Positions 1 to 14,556 of a stretch of DNA of 64,000 nt are shown piece by piece (positions within the stretch are counted from its first letter, which is position 1; every line of letters begins with the position of its first letter). The translations under genes were made by a program, and so were the position numbers. The stretch is from assembly GCA_037576195.1 (NCBI GenBank), contig CM075102.1, forward strand, positions 8,618,001-8,682,000, read 5' to 3'. Under the pieces are notes generated by a model. It did not search any database, was not told the DNA's origin, and was given only the letters and a program-made list of their open reading frames with translations. This DNA comes from Phytoseiulus persimilis (lineage: Eukaryota; Arthropoda; Arachnida; Mesostigmata; Phytoseiidae).

Positions 1-3000
1 CACACACCCGGTCACCGCATCAAGTGGCGCTGCCGAGGGATTTCCCGGCCAAAGGCCCCGTCGACCGACTACCTGGCTGACGGTTGAATTCTTCTCTGAT
101 GAATCATAAGTCATCGTTTCCTTTACTCTTCGCGACGCTCGAGCACTCCCGGTCGTGCTGCCTGAATGCGGCACAACGCGTAGGAGACGCGAAGTAGGAG
201 AGAGTGGAAATCGTTTCTGAGGAGTCCGAGAGTTTCGCTCTGTCGTCCGGATATGCCGTCGCCAAATCGCGTGCTCGCGACCTCAATTTTTCCGAAACTG
301 GCCTGGAGTCAAATTCGCTCGATCCTCTGTCACGTGGATGTCAAACACAGGTTTCAACTTCCGATTTCCAATCGAGTTTGACATTCGGCGCGCCGCAGCC
401 AGCCCTGGATCCCGTTTAGCTCGACTGATCGGAGCCCATGAGCGCTGTAGTCGCAGGAGAACACTCCGGGAATAGTTGATAATAATCTGCCAGGCGGTAC
501 AGAATGACCGACGGGTGCACAGCAAGTGGTTTGGCCGAACAGCACACGTTTCTCCAAAGAACTGATGAATGCTTCGAGGAATGCGCCCTTGAGTTTTTTT
601 CTCCCTCGTTTCGCAGACCTAGATGCTCAGAACTGTACAACCGTTCAGTGGATTCAATGTTAGCAACCTCTCGGAGCCGAGGACGATATCGGAAGCGGCT
701 GTCAAAGCTCCTGGATCTGCCTGATTGGCAGAGGGACGGACCGGACGGGTGTCATCGGATTTACAGTTGCAGCCGAACAGCTGACCGTCAAAAGGATGCG
801 ATTTCGAGGATTACATCCATGATCCAAGGAGATCATCTGATATCAAAACACGAGAGGATTTCCTCTCGGATCAACCGAATGCCTCGAACGTCATGATCCA
901 CAGGTGATGACGCTGTGCGATCAACTCGGTGGCCTTCAATCACGAGTCGTGGGCGCCGCGAAAACCTCACCGGATATCTGAGGCGTGAGAGCATCCGGAT
1001 TTCATCGCGGAACAAAACCCTTCGCCAGATCGGGAAGGAACAATACGGGTGGATGTCTTTTCCTCCTAAAGTTTTGAAACTCTCCCGTGAGTCGGTCCCG
1101 GAAATTCGCCACCCAGCTGAGTTTGGCACACCAAAGCCGGCGAGAGAAGCCCTCTTCGAATTTCCAGAAGAAGCTATTCATCGATTGAACGCCCGATACG
1201 AGAACTCGTAATACAATATCAAGTTCATCGCTCGTTGAAAACCATCAAGAGCTGTGAAAAGCGTCACAGTGCAAACCGCATCGAGCTCGAGAGTGACCAA
1301 CCGCTGCTCCCGCGACCACGGAAGAGGAGAAGAACCATCTACTTTCACGTGACAGCTTTTCACGTTGTTGACCTGACGACTTGAGGCGATTCCCGCTGCT
1401 CGAGTGCCGTCGTCGTCGTTCGTTCGCTCGCTCTTTTTCGTCCTGGCTCGCACCGAGTCGATCGCGCGGTACCTCCGTGGTTTTCGACGACGGCGGGCTC
1501 TACACCGTTAGCGTGAAATTTTTCGCACAGCTCTTGACTGCCTACCGGCGTGTCTGGAGGCAAACAAGCGGACGTGCATCGGGGAGTTCTTGCACGCCCC
1601 GCCACACAAAGACGGTGGGGCGCACGGGGGTGGGCGGAGCATGGTTTTGAGGAGGAAAAACATGCGAAGAGCATCTGCGCCGCTGGGGCATGTCTACAGT
1701 AGTGAAGAAATATTACTGTTTCGTCGGAGCCATTCCTTTCGGAGACTGCCGGCAATGCCGAGCATCGGAAGCTGAGCAGCACGCGCGCTTCCGCGCCAAT
1801 AAGGGATTGCGTTCAAAAATGAACGTCCAAAATACATACCCTGCTGAGAACGAAAGTCGTTGCGGCAAGCCGTTGTTGTTATTGTTGCCACTTCCACCGG
1901 AGCTCGAACAGAACAAACCGCACGTAACGCACGCGAGAGTTGGCGTGTCTTGTGTGAGGGAGTGTTTGAGCGTTAATCCGACCATGTGGTAGCTCGAATG
2001 TCTAAGACCGTCCGTGACGGGTTGCGGGCAAGCAAACGGCAGGCGATTAAGATACGAATGGCTGCATGCAGCAACTTTTGCCGAACGTTGACAACGCGAG
2101 CCGGAGGGCCAGCCAGCGGCGAAAGACAGCGTTCTGGGTCTCTTCTTGCCTTCGTTTTTCCGTTTCCGGAAATCGACTCTGGCGGCCGCTGTCACCAACA
2201 CAACAAGCTAAGCCACCTTTCTGTCACTCTCTGCTCGTGCGATGTCCCGCCAAAGTTCTCACTGCACGGCACGCGCATGGCACAACGCACAGCGACGAGA
2301 TCCAACATCGTCGCATCAAACGAGACGTAACTCGACCGAACGTTGTGCCGATCCGATCGAGCTGCGTTCCATGCTGGACGAATGACAGCCGTCTGAAAAT
2401 GAAGGACGCTACGAACAAGGACGACTTCAGCTTCTTGAAAATCAACCGGGAGCCTTCGGTTCTCCGAAACAAAGAGAATCGTTCCTGGATGGTTCGCGTT
2501 TCTGAACATGACCGAATATGAATCGACTGTTTCTGCTGTTTCACTGTTGCTGCACCCGCCCGACGAGCGGGATCGTGGGCTGAACGCGCCGAAATTGCGA
2601 ACTCTTCGATTGAAAAATTGAGTTTCGCAGCGCCGTCCGAGATAAGCGTAGCGTTCCTCGCGTTTCGAAACGTCAGCCAACAATAGGGCCGACCTACTTT
2701 TGTGGAGGCCTTGAGCGAAATCCTCCGCAGCGGCATGTCGAAGAGTAATAGATTTAAAGTCGACTCCATCCGTCTATGACTCAGCTGAAAACGAGTTGTC
2801 GATCCCTTCGAAGTCGTGACCTTCCTTCCCACAGCATGCTCTCTGAGTTTCCAGAGGACGAACCGAAGGGATGGCGGCTGCGAAGCACCCTACTCCTCGT
2901 GGAATCCGAGCAGGTGGCGGGAAGAAAACATTTTCGGGGACCCCAGTCGGCTCGCCCAGGCTCGGGAGCCGTATCGTCAGAAACGGAACAGCGTCCAGCG

Positions 3001-5900
3001 TTTCGATGTCCCCTCTCGTTCGCCAGACCCGAGGACCATGGATCAATGGGGCGGAGGCGCGTTGTTCTCAGGGTTGTTGGATCGCGTGACCGTCATGTGT
3101 CTCAAAACTGTTTTTGACGTTCCTCCGCGAGAATCCTCTATTGGTCCGCTCCCCCCAGTCGTTCGACGACGAAGATCCTCGAACAAACGCAGTCCTCTGG
3201 TTTCCGAAGTCGGGCCTGGGGAAAAATTGTCCCAGGAACCCATCTAGTTTGTACGAGGCTCGGGTTTGCCGTTTTCGATCCAACATTTTCCATGGCGGAG
3301 CTCAAAACCTGCGGCCGCAGGTTCGCCGGAAACCACTCCTAACGCGTAGCAAATGCATAGCGGCGTTCTGAACCGGGAACCGTTCATCCCCCGGCGGCGG
3401 CCGGTTGACCGAGAAAACAATCCATCCGCTGGTCCCCGCCTTGAGTTGGTGGAAGACTGCGGAGGAACCCGTTCGGACCCCATGAACAGGAATGCAGGTG
3501 GCCGCTCATACCATCAGACATAGAGAGCTTTCGGCCCGCGCCGTGGTTGGATAGCCGACACTCGATAAGTCGAGTTTCTCGGGGAAACGATACGCTCTGT
3601 TCTCCTCAGAGTTCCTTCGGTTTGCAACTTCCGCGGCTCGCTCTTGCGCGCGGGAAATCTTTCGAGCGCCAATTCGTCCCGACGACGTTTCCGATCGCTC
3701 TGAGCATGGCGCCCTCCCCTCCTCCCGCCCCCTGGTCGTCGAACTCAATAGTTAGTAAAGAGAGATCTCTCAAAATCTGTGAACAAGGAGGTTTCCCTTC
3801 GGCCTAAACCTTGTGTCACGAAATCTATGCATCGGGCCCCATGAGGTGAGCGAGCGCTAGCCTCATGCATATTCCGCGATCCATGATGAGTTCCCTCGAG
3901 GTAGGGAAAAATCCGCTTCGATATGGCGAGAACGTGCGAGGACTGATCTGCGACGGAATCATCCCTATCTTCGGAAACGGGCTCCGTGCAGCAGGAGTTG
4001 CGATCTGTGGATCTGGTTCCTCGTGGGCTACGCTTTGGGGGGGATAGGCTTGCGGGTTGCAGGCTACCTGTTCGAGTCGAGATTCCAGAGGAATACTCAA
4101 CCCCCGACCCTGCGGTTTCGGGCTCCCTATCTCATTCGCGACCAGCGAACCCAATCTCAGACATTTTGCGTCTGGCGAAACAGTGCCGCGGTCATACAAC
4201 GCTGAAGCTTCTCACTTTTGTGTTCTCCCTCCCGGGAGAACTCCGTCGTCCAGTGAGGGTGGGCAGAACTTGAACTCCATACCGGCATTAGTTCGACCGG
4301 AGACATTCTCGGAAACTCGAGTGGAATCATCGGAAGCTCCTCAAGTTGGGTGACTCCCAACTCTCTGAAACCTTGGTCTGCCCAAGCTTTTTCTCGGAAC
4401 TTCCGATCGTCCTCCCCTCGGCGTACTCCCTATCAGTCCTCACGAGCGAGATTGGGACTCTGATCGTCGATGGCTTCGACTGCTTGATTGAATGCCGTAA
4501 TTCCCTACGCCCTCCGCTGATGGCCTTCCGGCACCGGAGAATGCCCGAGAATCGACCCTGCGACCCGCCGCCGGGGATTGGGACACCATGAGTTTCCTAC
4601 CTTTTCCGTAAGGTCACAGAGAAGCGCTCGACCCGCCGGCCAGTTCGGAGGTCGGAGCTCTAGCCAAAACCCTTCTCGGAGCCGCTGGGCCTCGCTCCTC
4701 AGAAAGGACACATTTGGATGCAGCCCGATTCGACAAACCCGGGTGGAAGCGATGCGTAGCAGCTCGCTAGCGGTTCCTCGCGACTGACCTCACATGGGTT
4801 CGTTGGAGCTTCCGTAGGAGACCGATATGAGAGTATTTCGCAACAGCACGGTAGTTTTTCAACGATGCTCGGGTCTACATCTTGGATGAGGTCGATTTTC
4901 ATCATTTTGCGCCGCTTTCTAACAGGAAGCAGCGAGAGAGAGAGAGAGAGAGTGATGAGCGGAAAGCGATATGAAAAGACGTCTGTGCGTGCGTTCATTC
5001 ACTCGCCGGCTTTGTGAGATTTGATATGATAACGAGAAACTTCGGGATTTCTTCCGCTGGTGTTTCGAAGCTGGAAGATCCACGACGCTCTCGAGAAGAG
5101 CTCAACACTCTCGGTGTACCTCCGCGGTGCTCTCGCGAGCGCGTGTTCTCTGTTCCAGATTCAAAACTACAGGATCTCTTCAAAGCTACCGAAACTGTTC
5201 CGTGAAGCCGGGACTTCCTTTGGCAATCTTATCGGAGAAAAAATCGCAGTCGAAAAGTTATTCGTGAAAGCTCTCGCGGAGCTCCTCCTCCTAAGGACGA
5301 TCACGAGTTGAAGGACCGCTCCGGCTCCTTTCTCGAGAGTTTTGTAAAAGCTTTTGATGCATGTTGAAGCGAGTTCACGTTGAATGAGAAACGCAGTGCT
5401 GAAACATGTTCTCTTGGCTGATGCACTTTGTCCCGCTCTGCTCGGCCTCTTTCTGTCGCTCAATCGCACTCCTGGTCGCGCGGCAATCAACAGCAATAAG
5501 AAGAGCTTGTTAGAGTGTTCTCTTGAAATGCGTGACATCTTTGGCAGAGTTCCCTCTCAGGTTAGCCGCACAAGTTTCCTCGACTTCCTTTTACCAGCGC
5601 GGTCAACTCTATCCACGTGTTTAAGGTAACGGGGAAAGCCCAAGCGTGACGTCACAGTTGGAGACGTAGTCGATGATCGTCACAGTCGATGACTGATCGA
5701 AATGCGAACGCTTTTCTCCCGTCGCACGAGAGCGAGCAACGATTATTGCTCTTCGCGCCAGCCGATGGGAATCTCAAACAACCCTGTTCGCGGAAACCGA
5801 TGACTTTCCTTGCGATCGGTCCCCATTATCGTCCAGCGCTCTTAGTATCCTCACTCGGTAAGCGAATCAGGACGACAGAGAGTCCAACACGTCATCCACG
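1..5900. other. No gene recognised
   Basis: I see no convincing gene. Open frames on both strands stay under about 200 codons, overlap one another in several frames and are rich in Arg, Ser and Cys, which is what chance translation of CG-rich DNA gives. A GA dinucleotide run lies at 4933-4952. A minus-strand frame around 5167-5400 has a possible TTTCAG acceptor near 5393, but no donor or homology supports it. Confidence 0.5.
4933..4952. repeat. (GA)n microsatellite
   Basis: Uninterrupted GA dinucleotide run of about 20 bp, read directly. Confidence 0.9.
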
Positions 5901-6032
5901 AGTTTCAGGACAGGATCCTCGCTACGTGGCGACAAGACATTCCAGGAACTTCTGGCACAGTCCACAGCTTTCGTCATCGCACGCCAGGCGCGCATCTTAC
6001 CCGAGTCTCCCTGGATCGTGATAACCACTCAC

Positions 6033-6159
6033 CGAGATGTGTGAAGAGATTTTTGGCAACGGTCAGGAGGCTATTGCATTCTTCCCGGAGTCTCTTCTCC
6101 TCTTCGTACGCCATGGTCCGTAGAATCATCGGCGCAACAGCTCTCATGCATTCGGACAC
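6033..6159 (-). CDS. Candidate internal exon, unrecognised gene
   Basis: This is a weak candidate. On the minus strand a 127-nt open segment starts right after a CCACAG acceptor that follows a short pyrimidine stretch and a branch-like CTTGAC, and it ends at a G|GTGAGT donor. It encodes about 42 residues with a helical look, rich in Glu, Leu, Met and Ala and low in Arg and Ser, unlike the chance frames around it. No start codon, signal peptide or known motif is present, and I could not find a compatible exon on either side with confidence. It could be an exon of an unrecognised gene with long introns, or a coincidence of open frame and splice-like words. Confidence 0.22.
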
Positions 6160-6353
6160 CTGTGGAGCAAGATTTTTCTAATTGTTGTCAAGCCCCTTTC
6201 CAGATGTCCTCTGGGACCTCAGGTTCATCAGAAATCGCTGTCGAAAGTAGTTGAATGCCTCGTTTAGTAATTGGGGTCGAGATAGTCTTCGAATCATAGC
6301 AAATTCAGGTGCGTCACAACTTTTTGACAGGCCTATTTTATGACATCAGGCTC

Positions 6354-6365
6354 GGGGGGGGGGGG
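6354..6365. repeat. Poly-G run
   Basis: Twelve consecutive G. It lies in non-coding sequence. Confidence 0.9.
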
Positions 6366-9300
6366 AAGGCTCCTGCAGTCTTCCCCTGTGGAAGCTGATT
6401 TTCATCGACGAGATGACTTCCTGCCAAACAATCCGGAAGACATAGAAGCTGCCGCCTACGTACGCTCGTCCGGGAATTCTACGCAGACTAAGTTTTTTCC
6501 TTGCAGGAGCAGCTCGTAATTGGGGGACGCAATGATCCTCAAAAGGAACTGTGTGTGCAAGAAATTCTACCATAGGAAGAGATAGAGGAGCCAGAGTTGG
6601 GAAATTGGAAAATTCGTCCACTCGTGAATGACTCTCGTGGCAGGAAGCCGAACTACTTCCAATCGGCTCGCTAGGCTGACCGAACTCTTCCCTCGCAAGA
6701 ACGAATGACTGTTATGATCCAGGAAGCCGTTTTCACCTTTAAGGATCGTTATCGTATCTTCGCGCGGATAATTCGAAGATTGCGGCGGGCGTGAGGATGA
6801 GGGAAAAATGCATTCGTACCGCTGAGATGCCCGCCACAAGCTGCGCCGACTCAGAGAGAACGTTAGGAAAGGTTGTTCGCTGCGCTCGACATAATGAATG
6901 GAATGGAGTGGGTTCCCGTTTCGTGATTCATTTCGAGAACTTCAATTACGTTCCATGCAGAGAAAGAACGAACAACGAGAGCTGTTGAACCTCTCCTCCA
7001 TGGAGGAGACTGGCTGATTGAAAAACTCGAACTTGAATGGGTTTGACCGCTGCAGGATCCGCCAGGACTCACCCTCATTCGGTCCTGCTCGTCGAATTGA
7101 GATGCGTTCTTGTTCGCTACGCAGGATACCAACGAAAGCCTCTCGGAATTCGTTGGATGATACACTGGAACGAGCAGGATATTCATCAGCGATGTCCCGA
7201 TAAGCTGACAGAACTCCTCTGATATGACCTGCAAAGGGTTGTGCAAACTCAAAATTACTCATCGCCCAAGCTCGAGATATCAACCTGTGACAGGTTTCGA
7301 GACATGTATCCCACATCACCGATGCGTCCTGGAAGTGCGTTTCTTCGTTCCTCGAATGAGACCCGTGTTCACGTCGCCATCGACATAGTTTCGTTCGGCT
7401 TCATCATGACTCATCGGGTTTCTAAATCAAGCTATGTACAACCCACGAACGCACTGTCGACGAACTGCGGCTCCGCGAGTCTCGCTTTGGCACCGAGTGC
7501 GTCCTCGGTGCTCAACCTCAGGTTGAGTTCAGTTGCTCGTCTCGGCATTTCGAACGGGAACCCGAGCGTCACCTCACAAATGAGAACGAGCATCGAATGA
7601 GAAGGCGGAGTTGCGAATAAAACTTTGCAGAACTCGTCCGTTGTTCATCTTGAATGGTGCGCCGGGGTTGTGAGAAGAACTCATGGGCCTTTCCGCTCGT
7701 TTGAATTTCGTTTCAGTTTTGTGCGGAGCTCCACGCGGCTGGCACTGGCCGCATGAAGTTCCAGACAAAGTTATGTCCAGACCTCTCTCGTATCGCATCG
7801 AAGAGAACTCATCAATCTTCCGAAATATTCGGCGCTCATCTGATCGCTTGAATGCACGTTCGACTGCATGTACGAGCATTTCTACGTCTCCACCCGAGCC
7901 GTGCCAATGATATCGTCTATTGTTCCAGGATATGCGGGAAGGGGGGTGGGAAGGTGACAACCGATCACGGTCACGGTTGATGACTCGACGTCCACGACCG
8001 GATAAAGGAAGGAATGCTCGAGAGCAAAGAATTGAGGGGTCGGACTAACTTCGACGGCAAACGCGCCACGTCCGAAGACCGAAGAACGTTGCATTTTGGA
8101 AAAACGTTGTGGCCGTCTGACGAGCTTTGGCACATCGAATCATCCACGATCGACCAGGCTGATTTCTGTATAATTGACTGGGACACAAGGCCCCCTGAGG
8201 TTTCACATGGTTCACGGAATGATCTTGGAGGGAATCTCTCACAAGATATTCCCTCGAGGTCGATGAGAAGTCGATAGCCGTGTCCGGCGTTGCCGGGAAA
8301 ATCCACCTCTGATTTATCCGAGGACAACGGTCAGGAACGAATGAAAAAAATGAGTAGGTACGAGGATCGGGAGACGAACATTCCGCTGGCACTGACGTAC
8401 ATGGAACCGTACGATGTCTTGTCGAGCGACATCCCAGAGGCAGACACATCTATGGGTTGGTTTTCCGGAAGTCACGCCTTCCCACCGATCCGACAAGTTT
8501 GATCTGAGTTCTCCGCTTCGTCAGCTTCCAGAAGCTCCGAGATAGAACCGCATACGGGTGTGCATGATTGGAGAACCGAATGCTTGGGCGAGACCTTGGT
8601 GGATTCAACTTCACGGTATATGAGCATGAATGTTTCCATCGCGTTCTCATTTAGGAGCTCCATTTAATTCCTCAGCTCCACTCCGTTGTGATATTGGGAA
8701 CCGTTGGAAACCATCTGATTCTCAGTTCGCATATTGTGCCATTCCGGAGAGCTCAGCAGGATATTCCACAAAGCAATTGACAAGCTCCGGGACACCGAGG
8801 AGCAATATTCTAACAGAATCATCTATCTTGCACGACCGGTGCGCGCATGCTCTGAATCCCGAGTGCTCGAAATAGCACAATCTCAATTCTCTCCAAGCTG
8901 CTTTCAAGCTCGAGCCAGGCACAAGATCGCGGCCGAGTCCTCGTCGAGCCTCTCATGACGCGTAAATCCTCCAGCGGCTGCGGGAGTCCCATGAAGCTCA
9001 AGCTGGCCAGATCCTGAAGGGCCGTTATGGAAGAACCTCGGAGGTTTCCTGAAACGCTCGTCCGGAATCATGTTCCAGAGAACCACGTTCGTTGACGAGG
9101 CATTTTCGAGCCAGACCACTTATCAGCCTCGGACGATTCTATCACTTCTAGCAGGGCAACGTTCCTCTCGCGTATCGTCCCTCCTCGTCCCATTTCGCTA
9201 TGAATCTCCCCGCTTCTTCATGCATCACGAGTGCGTAGCGAGCCCCTCTTGCCATCATTCACTCCCCCCTGGCGTTCTGGCCCTCCCGTCGGGAAACGAT

Positions 9301-12096
9301 GACCTAGGTGGGGCGTTGTTCTGGAGAAAACGGCTCCTTCACGTTATGAAGTACCACTCGCGCAGATATCACGCCCTTGAGATCAAACGCTGGGCTGATC
9401 ATCATCGGCACCTCCGCGGAACGAATCACTCCGCGTCGCTGAACTCTTCATTTCGCTGCTCATACTGCAATCAACACAGTATGATGTTCATTTGCATTCG
9501 CCATTCATCCGCTGAGTTCTCGTCGAGAGCTTCGCTGACTTGTCACGGCAGACGTCACCCAGCATGAGGCTTCTCAGCTCGAGCCTGTACTTGCTTCAAA
9601 GGCGAAGTATCGATGGCGGGAGCGAGTCGATGCGTGAAGAGAAGATGGAGACGCAAAGAGCCCGAGAGGAGAACCACTCGTTGCTAACTCAGCGCGGCTT
9701 CACTCGAAAAGTTCCCATTTCGTCTGAGCCATGCTGTGACTTCGCCAATCGGCAGCCGGATTAGCTCGGCTCGTGTCCGTTTCGGACGCCGAAGGTCCGT
9801 TGCTTTCTCCGAGGTGGATTCGTGAGCGTACCTGGTTCCAGACAGGTATGAAGTCTCGCCATGGGTCCCTGATATGTTCCTTGAGCTTCTCGATTCCTTC
9901 AATTCTTTGTTCGAGCGAATGCGCGTTGCCCTCCGAAGCTTTCAGGTACGAGAGGATACCCACCAGCATGGCCTCCGCGACTTTCTCGATGGAAAATGCA
10001 CTTTGAGAACGTACTATCGGGGCTCCTCAGGGACTCCTGCATGTGGCTCGGCGACGGCGAGCTGAACCAAAAGCCACCATTGTGAGCCATGCTCATCACG
10101 AGTCCACGAGAGTTCAAGTGATCGGTTCACGCTCAATCGGTTCTCTGGTGAATCTCTTCCCCTTCGGATCTATCAGGAAATCGTTGGTAATTACGCCAAA
10201 CCAAGCGTCCGTCGGAGATGCCGGGAGGAAAGATCGGCGCCCAGCTTCCAAACTCCTCGATTGAACTCGTGTGAGCCAGAGCTAGCTCTGAACACTCGGT
10301 GCACTTGATGACGATGTTTCATGTTCGAAATTCTCTGCGAACAGGGAAAAAAACGCTGGAATGCTTTCAGGTTCCAGGGGATGGCCGCCGGGAAGAAAGA
10401 GGCACGCATTCGAGCCAAGACAGAGGGGCCCAGAGACGTGACACAGAGCTCGAGTGTATCACGACAATATCAGCGACGTGACATTTCCTCGAGATCAGCA
10501 CACCTGTCTTGACAGTGGGGCGGGGCGGACCGACAGAGCGGGAGCAACAGAAGCTACGGCGCACCGAACTCGAGCCACAGATCGAACATGAAGGTCGCGA
10601 GCTGTAGCCGTCGGAACTTCGACTATCAGGAGCTTCCCCAGCGGAGGCCTTTCATTGAAGAGCTTCAACTGGGAGCTTGACACGTACAATCTGGAAGGTT
10701 TATCCCAAAATTTTCCTTTCCCCACATCGAAGTTTCCAACGAAACGGCCCAGTCAGCGGAGGAAAGCAAACCGGGGACTGCCCTGCATTCGACCGAGCAA
10801 CTCGAGAATCAAGAATCTGGAGCGGACGAGAGGATCCGAATGCGACTTCAAAACTTTCAATCCCGCTGGGGAGAGCGGGAACTCCATTGAGAGGAGTCTC
10901 GAATGACTGGCCCGGAAATCAACGAAACTTTCAACCTGTTCCCGTCAGGGGGCGGGGAATAATGGGAATGAAAAGCGTTTCCGAACAGAGCACTCTCCCG
11001 ACGGTCCGCTGATCACCGCGATGGTTTGTTTTTTGAAGACTCAGGACCACTTGTCGGGAAACCACAGAGGGAAACGAGAGCTGGAGCGTAATTGTGTTCG
11101 GAAACCATGGAATATAGGGCGTGTCTCATTCCGTTGAAAGAACTCTTCGGGATCGGAAACAGCGGATTCCGGACTCTGTCAAAAATTCGAAGCCAGGCGG
11201 GAGTCATCGTCAGATCACCATAATCCCCCGCGTGCCTTGGGAATCGTGCTCTCTGGCATACTTGTACGCACGCAGTCACAGAAACATGTCACGCGGCTCG
11301 AAACGAATCGAGACTTGTTTGCGCTTTCAGAGAACACGGATCAGCGGAGTTTGTGCGTTTGGTTTCTGAACAGCAAAGCTTACATCAGTTGCGAGCAGTA
11401 ACTGAACTCTCCCAAGCCCGACGAACGTCGCTGCGTTGAGTGTTCTTCGATCGAGAGGAGCCAAGATTCGAGATCATGTTCACTCCACTGCATCCGTTGG
11501 CTCCCGCGATCTTCCATGAAACTGGTTCGGGTCTTATGTTCACAGCACTATTCGAACAGCAGTCCGTGTGGCCTCTCCGTTCCTCTGTGTGTGTTGCTCA
11601 GCATTACTCATCGAGAACGGGTGTCATATCTTGGATCACAGGTTTCTACACCTCGGCGGATAGGAAATCGCCCGAAACCAATTCCGTCCTTCATTCCTGC
11701 CGGGCCATGAGTCTGTTGCGCGCAGCGACAATAAGAGCAAGTAATCCGATCGTTGCACATTCAGCGGGGACACCATGACCAGGATTCCTTAACGATCAAC
11801 TGCCTGAGAATTCCTCCTGTTCCACTGCCTCGGAATAACATCCGGGGAACAGAGTATTCCCGTTATTTCCCAGCGCTTCACAGCTGCGACCTTCTGACGG
11901 GCTCGGCGATTCTGAATAAATCCGCGATGTGACTCACCTGAGGGATTTCGTGCAACTGAACCGACTTGTGCTCTTGGAGCACGGCGATGAGTTGAGCTCC
12001 GTGGGCCTGCGGAAGATTTGCGCCGTGTTAGAGGATCGTGTAAATCCAAAGAATCCGACCGGTGCGAATGGCGACCCGAGCAGGGTTCGCGCTCAA

Positions 12097-12112
12097 CCCC
12101 CCCCCCCCCCCC
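12097..12112. repeat. Poly-C run
   Basis: Sixteen consecutive C, read directly. Confidence 0.9.
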
Positions 12113-12885
12113 TGCCCCTGGATCTGTCCGGCTTGAAGACCTCCGACCCCCCACGTGACCATGTGGTCGCCGAGAACTGAATGCTCGCTTCTTGGCTGGG
12201 CGACTATTTAACATCTGATAGATTACGATTGATCCCCGGTGACCATCCCTGGTGCTGATCGAGGAGTTTCTCGTTCGCTCCGCGAAATTCAGATTCCATT
12301 AGCGATGAGAGCTTCTGGAGCTTGGGATCATACTGAGTTTCCTATGAGTAGAAGTTCTCCTGAGGAAGCGAGAGCGTGAACAACAGGGTCGGAAATGGTC
12401 GGGCTCCCGATTCTTGCCCACTCCTCGCAGAGGAGAATGAATGCTCGAACGATTCGTTCACGGAGCGGCTCCCCGTCCCAGAGCTTCTCAATCACATCTC
12501 AACAATCCGAGCTCGGTGCTGCCTATAAATCACCGGGCCCTCCTTTCTATCCAGACCACTTCAGCACCCACGCTCCGCTCACTCGATCGTCAGGGGTTCG
12601 CGGAGGACGCTGAGTGCGTTCACAAGTTTGCCGTCCAGGTCGCTCAGTACATAGCGGGCAATGCGTGCCTGTGCTTCAGGTGGACGGGAGCCTCGCTAAC
12701 ACGCCCGGTGTAGGTCCTCCGGTTGAGCCGAGAGAAAAGGCCAAGGTCGGCTCCAAGGCCAGGAAGGGCGTCGTCTGGAATAATGCAACACCGCGAGCGA
12801 GCGGCAACTGCCAACAGTTCGTCTCTCGCCCTCACTTCCCCGCGTACTGGGTTGGTGGGTTGCTAACTTCTCCTCTTGCTTGTCA

Positions 12886-12886
12886 T

Positions 12887-12920
<34 letters not shown>
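12886..12920. repeat. (TC)n microsatellite
   Basis: Pyrimidine dinucleotide run of about 35 bp, broken once by TTT. Confidence 0.9.
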
Positions 12921-14514
12921 CGAATACATACGAACGCACCGAGATGAGCCCGAAAAACGACGGTGGGGGGTTTCAGAGCTGCGCCCGAAAGAATCCCTGC
13001 ATCGTAGATAGGACAACCTCCATGGGAAGATCGCTTCTGAGGAAAGTCTCGGCGAGGTAGGCGGGATGCTTGTTCATTCTATGCAAAACCTATCGAAATT
13101 CCTCAGGCTTTCGAAAAATTCCTGAATACTTCTTAGGCGATGTGATTCCACCTTCCTCGGACTTCTTTCTCTGAAAGGCGGAAAGGATCCGCTTGGAAAA
13201 GATAAGGAGAATCGAAATAACTGGACGAGTTTGGAGACAACAACAGCAGATACGAGGATCAATTGAGGGGAAAAAGAGAAAGAGCGATTGGAGGGAAGCA
13301 ACGAAGAGGAAATCGCTGTCGAATGGTTTGGCAGAATGTGTGAAGCCAGTATTCAGAGGAGACTTTCGCCGATCGGAGGTTTACTTCAGGGTGATGGTAA
13401 ACAAGATGAGAAATCGAGGATTCGGCCGCGGAATACAGACAAAAATCAAGCTTCTCCCCGAGAACGATGGAAATGCGGAGAGGGAAGCAGGGAAATTGGA
13501 CGGGCCGAGAAGTCGGCCCACCTCCTCGAAGGATGTTCAGATAAGCCAGCGGTGATCTCCTGGGCGCTCTACGCTCCAATTCGCGAGTTTGCCGAGCGTC
13601 GGTATTCTGTGATGCCATCCTGATTCGACGTCTTCTACGAGAACTGGCTCAAAGTGGGAGTGTGTTCTCAGCCGATGTTTGCACTCAGCTCAGCGTCTGT
13701 CGTGAAGCAGAGCGAATCAGTAAACCAAGCAGCCAGTGAGATCGAGTGCCATCCATTCAGTCGGGCTGTCTGCCAGTTTGACTCAGCACTTCCTATTTCT
13801 CCAAGCTAACGAACCGTCTCCAAAGAAGAGAACATAGACTCCTCTCAAGCGTTAACCAGGTCCCCGTAGCGACCGTTTTATAGCGTTTTGAATCCAGACT
13901 AATCGGGCTCGATTCTACACCACAGCGTCCCCTTGATTGGATCAAACACTTTTCTGGTCGACGCCCGACCTGCGCTCTTGGAGTGGTCTCCACGAATCTC
14001 GGAACCCTTCTAGAATGTGCCGATTCTTCAAAACCAGAAGCGCTGCAGAGAGCTTCCAGAGCATCCTCCGTCGATCAATCTCGCGACTCGTGAGCATTCC
14101 GACTTCTTTCACAGCGTCGAATCTCGCGATTACAGACCCTGTTGGACCGCCGGCCGCCGGTGGCGTTCGTTCGTTGCGACGAGACTTACGAATAGCGGGA
14201 GCCTTTCCACCTGGTGCCTGGCGCAAGCTGGCCAAATGGACGAGCAGAACGCGTACATTCAGTAGCCCTTTGTCACGGTTTCCCATTCCCTCGTACGGGC
14301 TTTCACTGGAGTTTTATTCGTTCAAGGGCAGATTATTCCACGAGAACTCCTGTATCCTCTACGGTTCGGAAGAGTTCCGAGACACGAGCGTTGGTGCCAG
14401 GTGCTACTCAGAATATTTTTCCCTGAGCAACCGATGTTTTTGTGTATTGTTCGACAAAATACACAATGATTACAGTGCCAGCTGCTCCCGGAAGACAACA
14501 AGAGGGGAAGAGAG

Positions 14515-14556
14515 ATAGAAGGAGAGAGAGGGCGATAGGGGGAGAGAGAGAGACTC
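14515..14556. repeat. GA-rich low-complexity tract
   Basis: Interrupted GA/GGA repeats, purine-rich on the plus strand. Confidence 0.8.
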
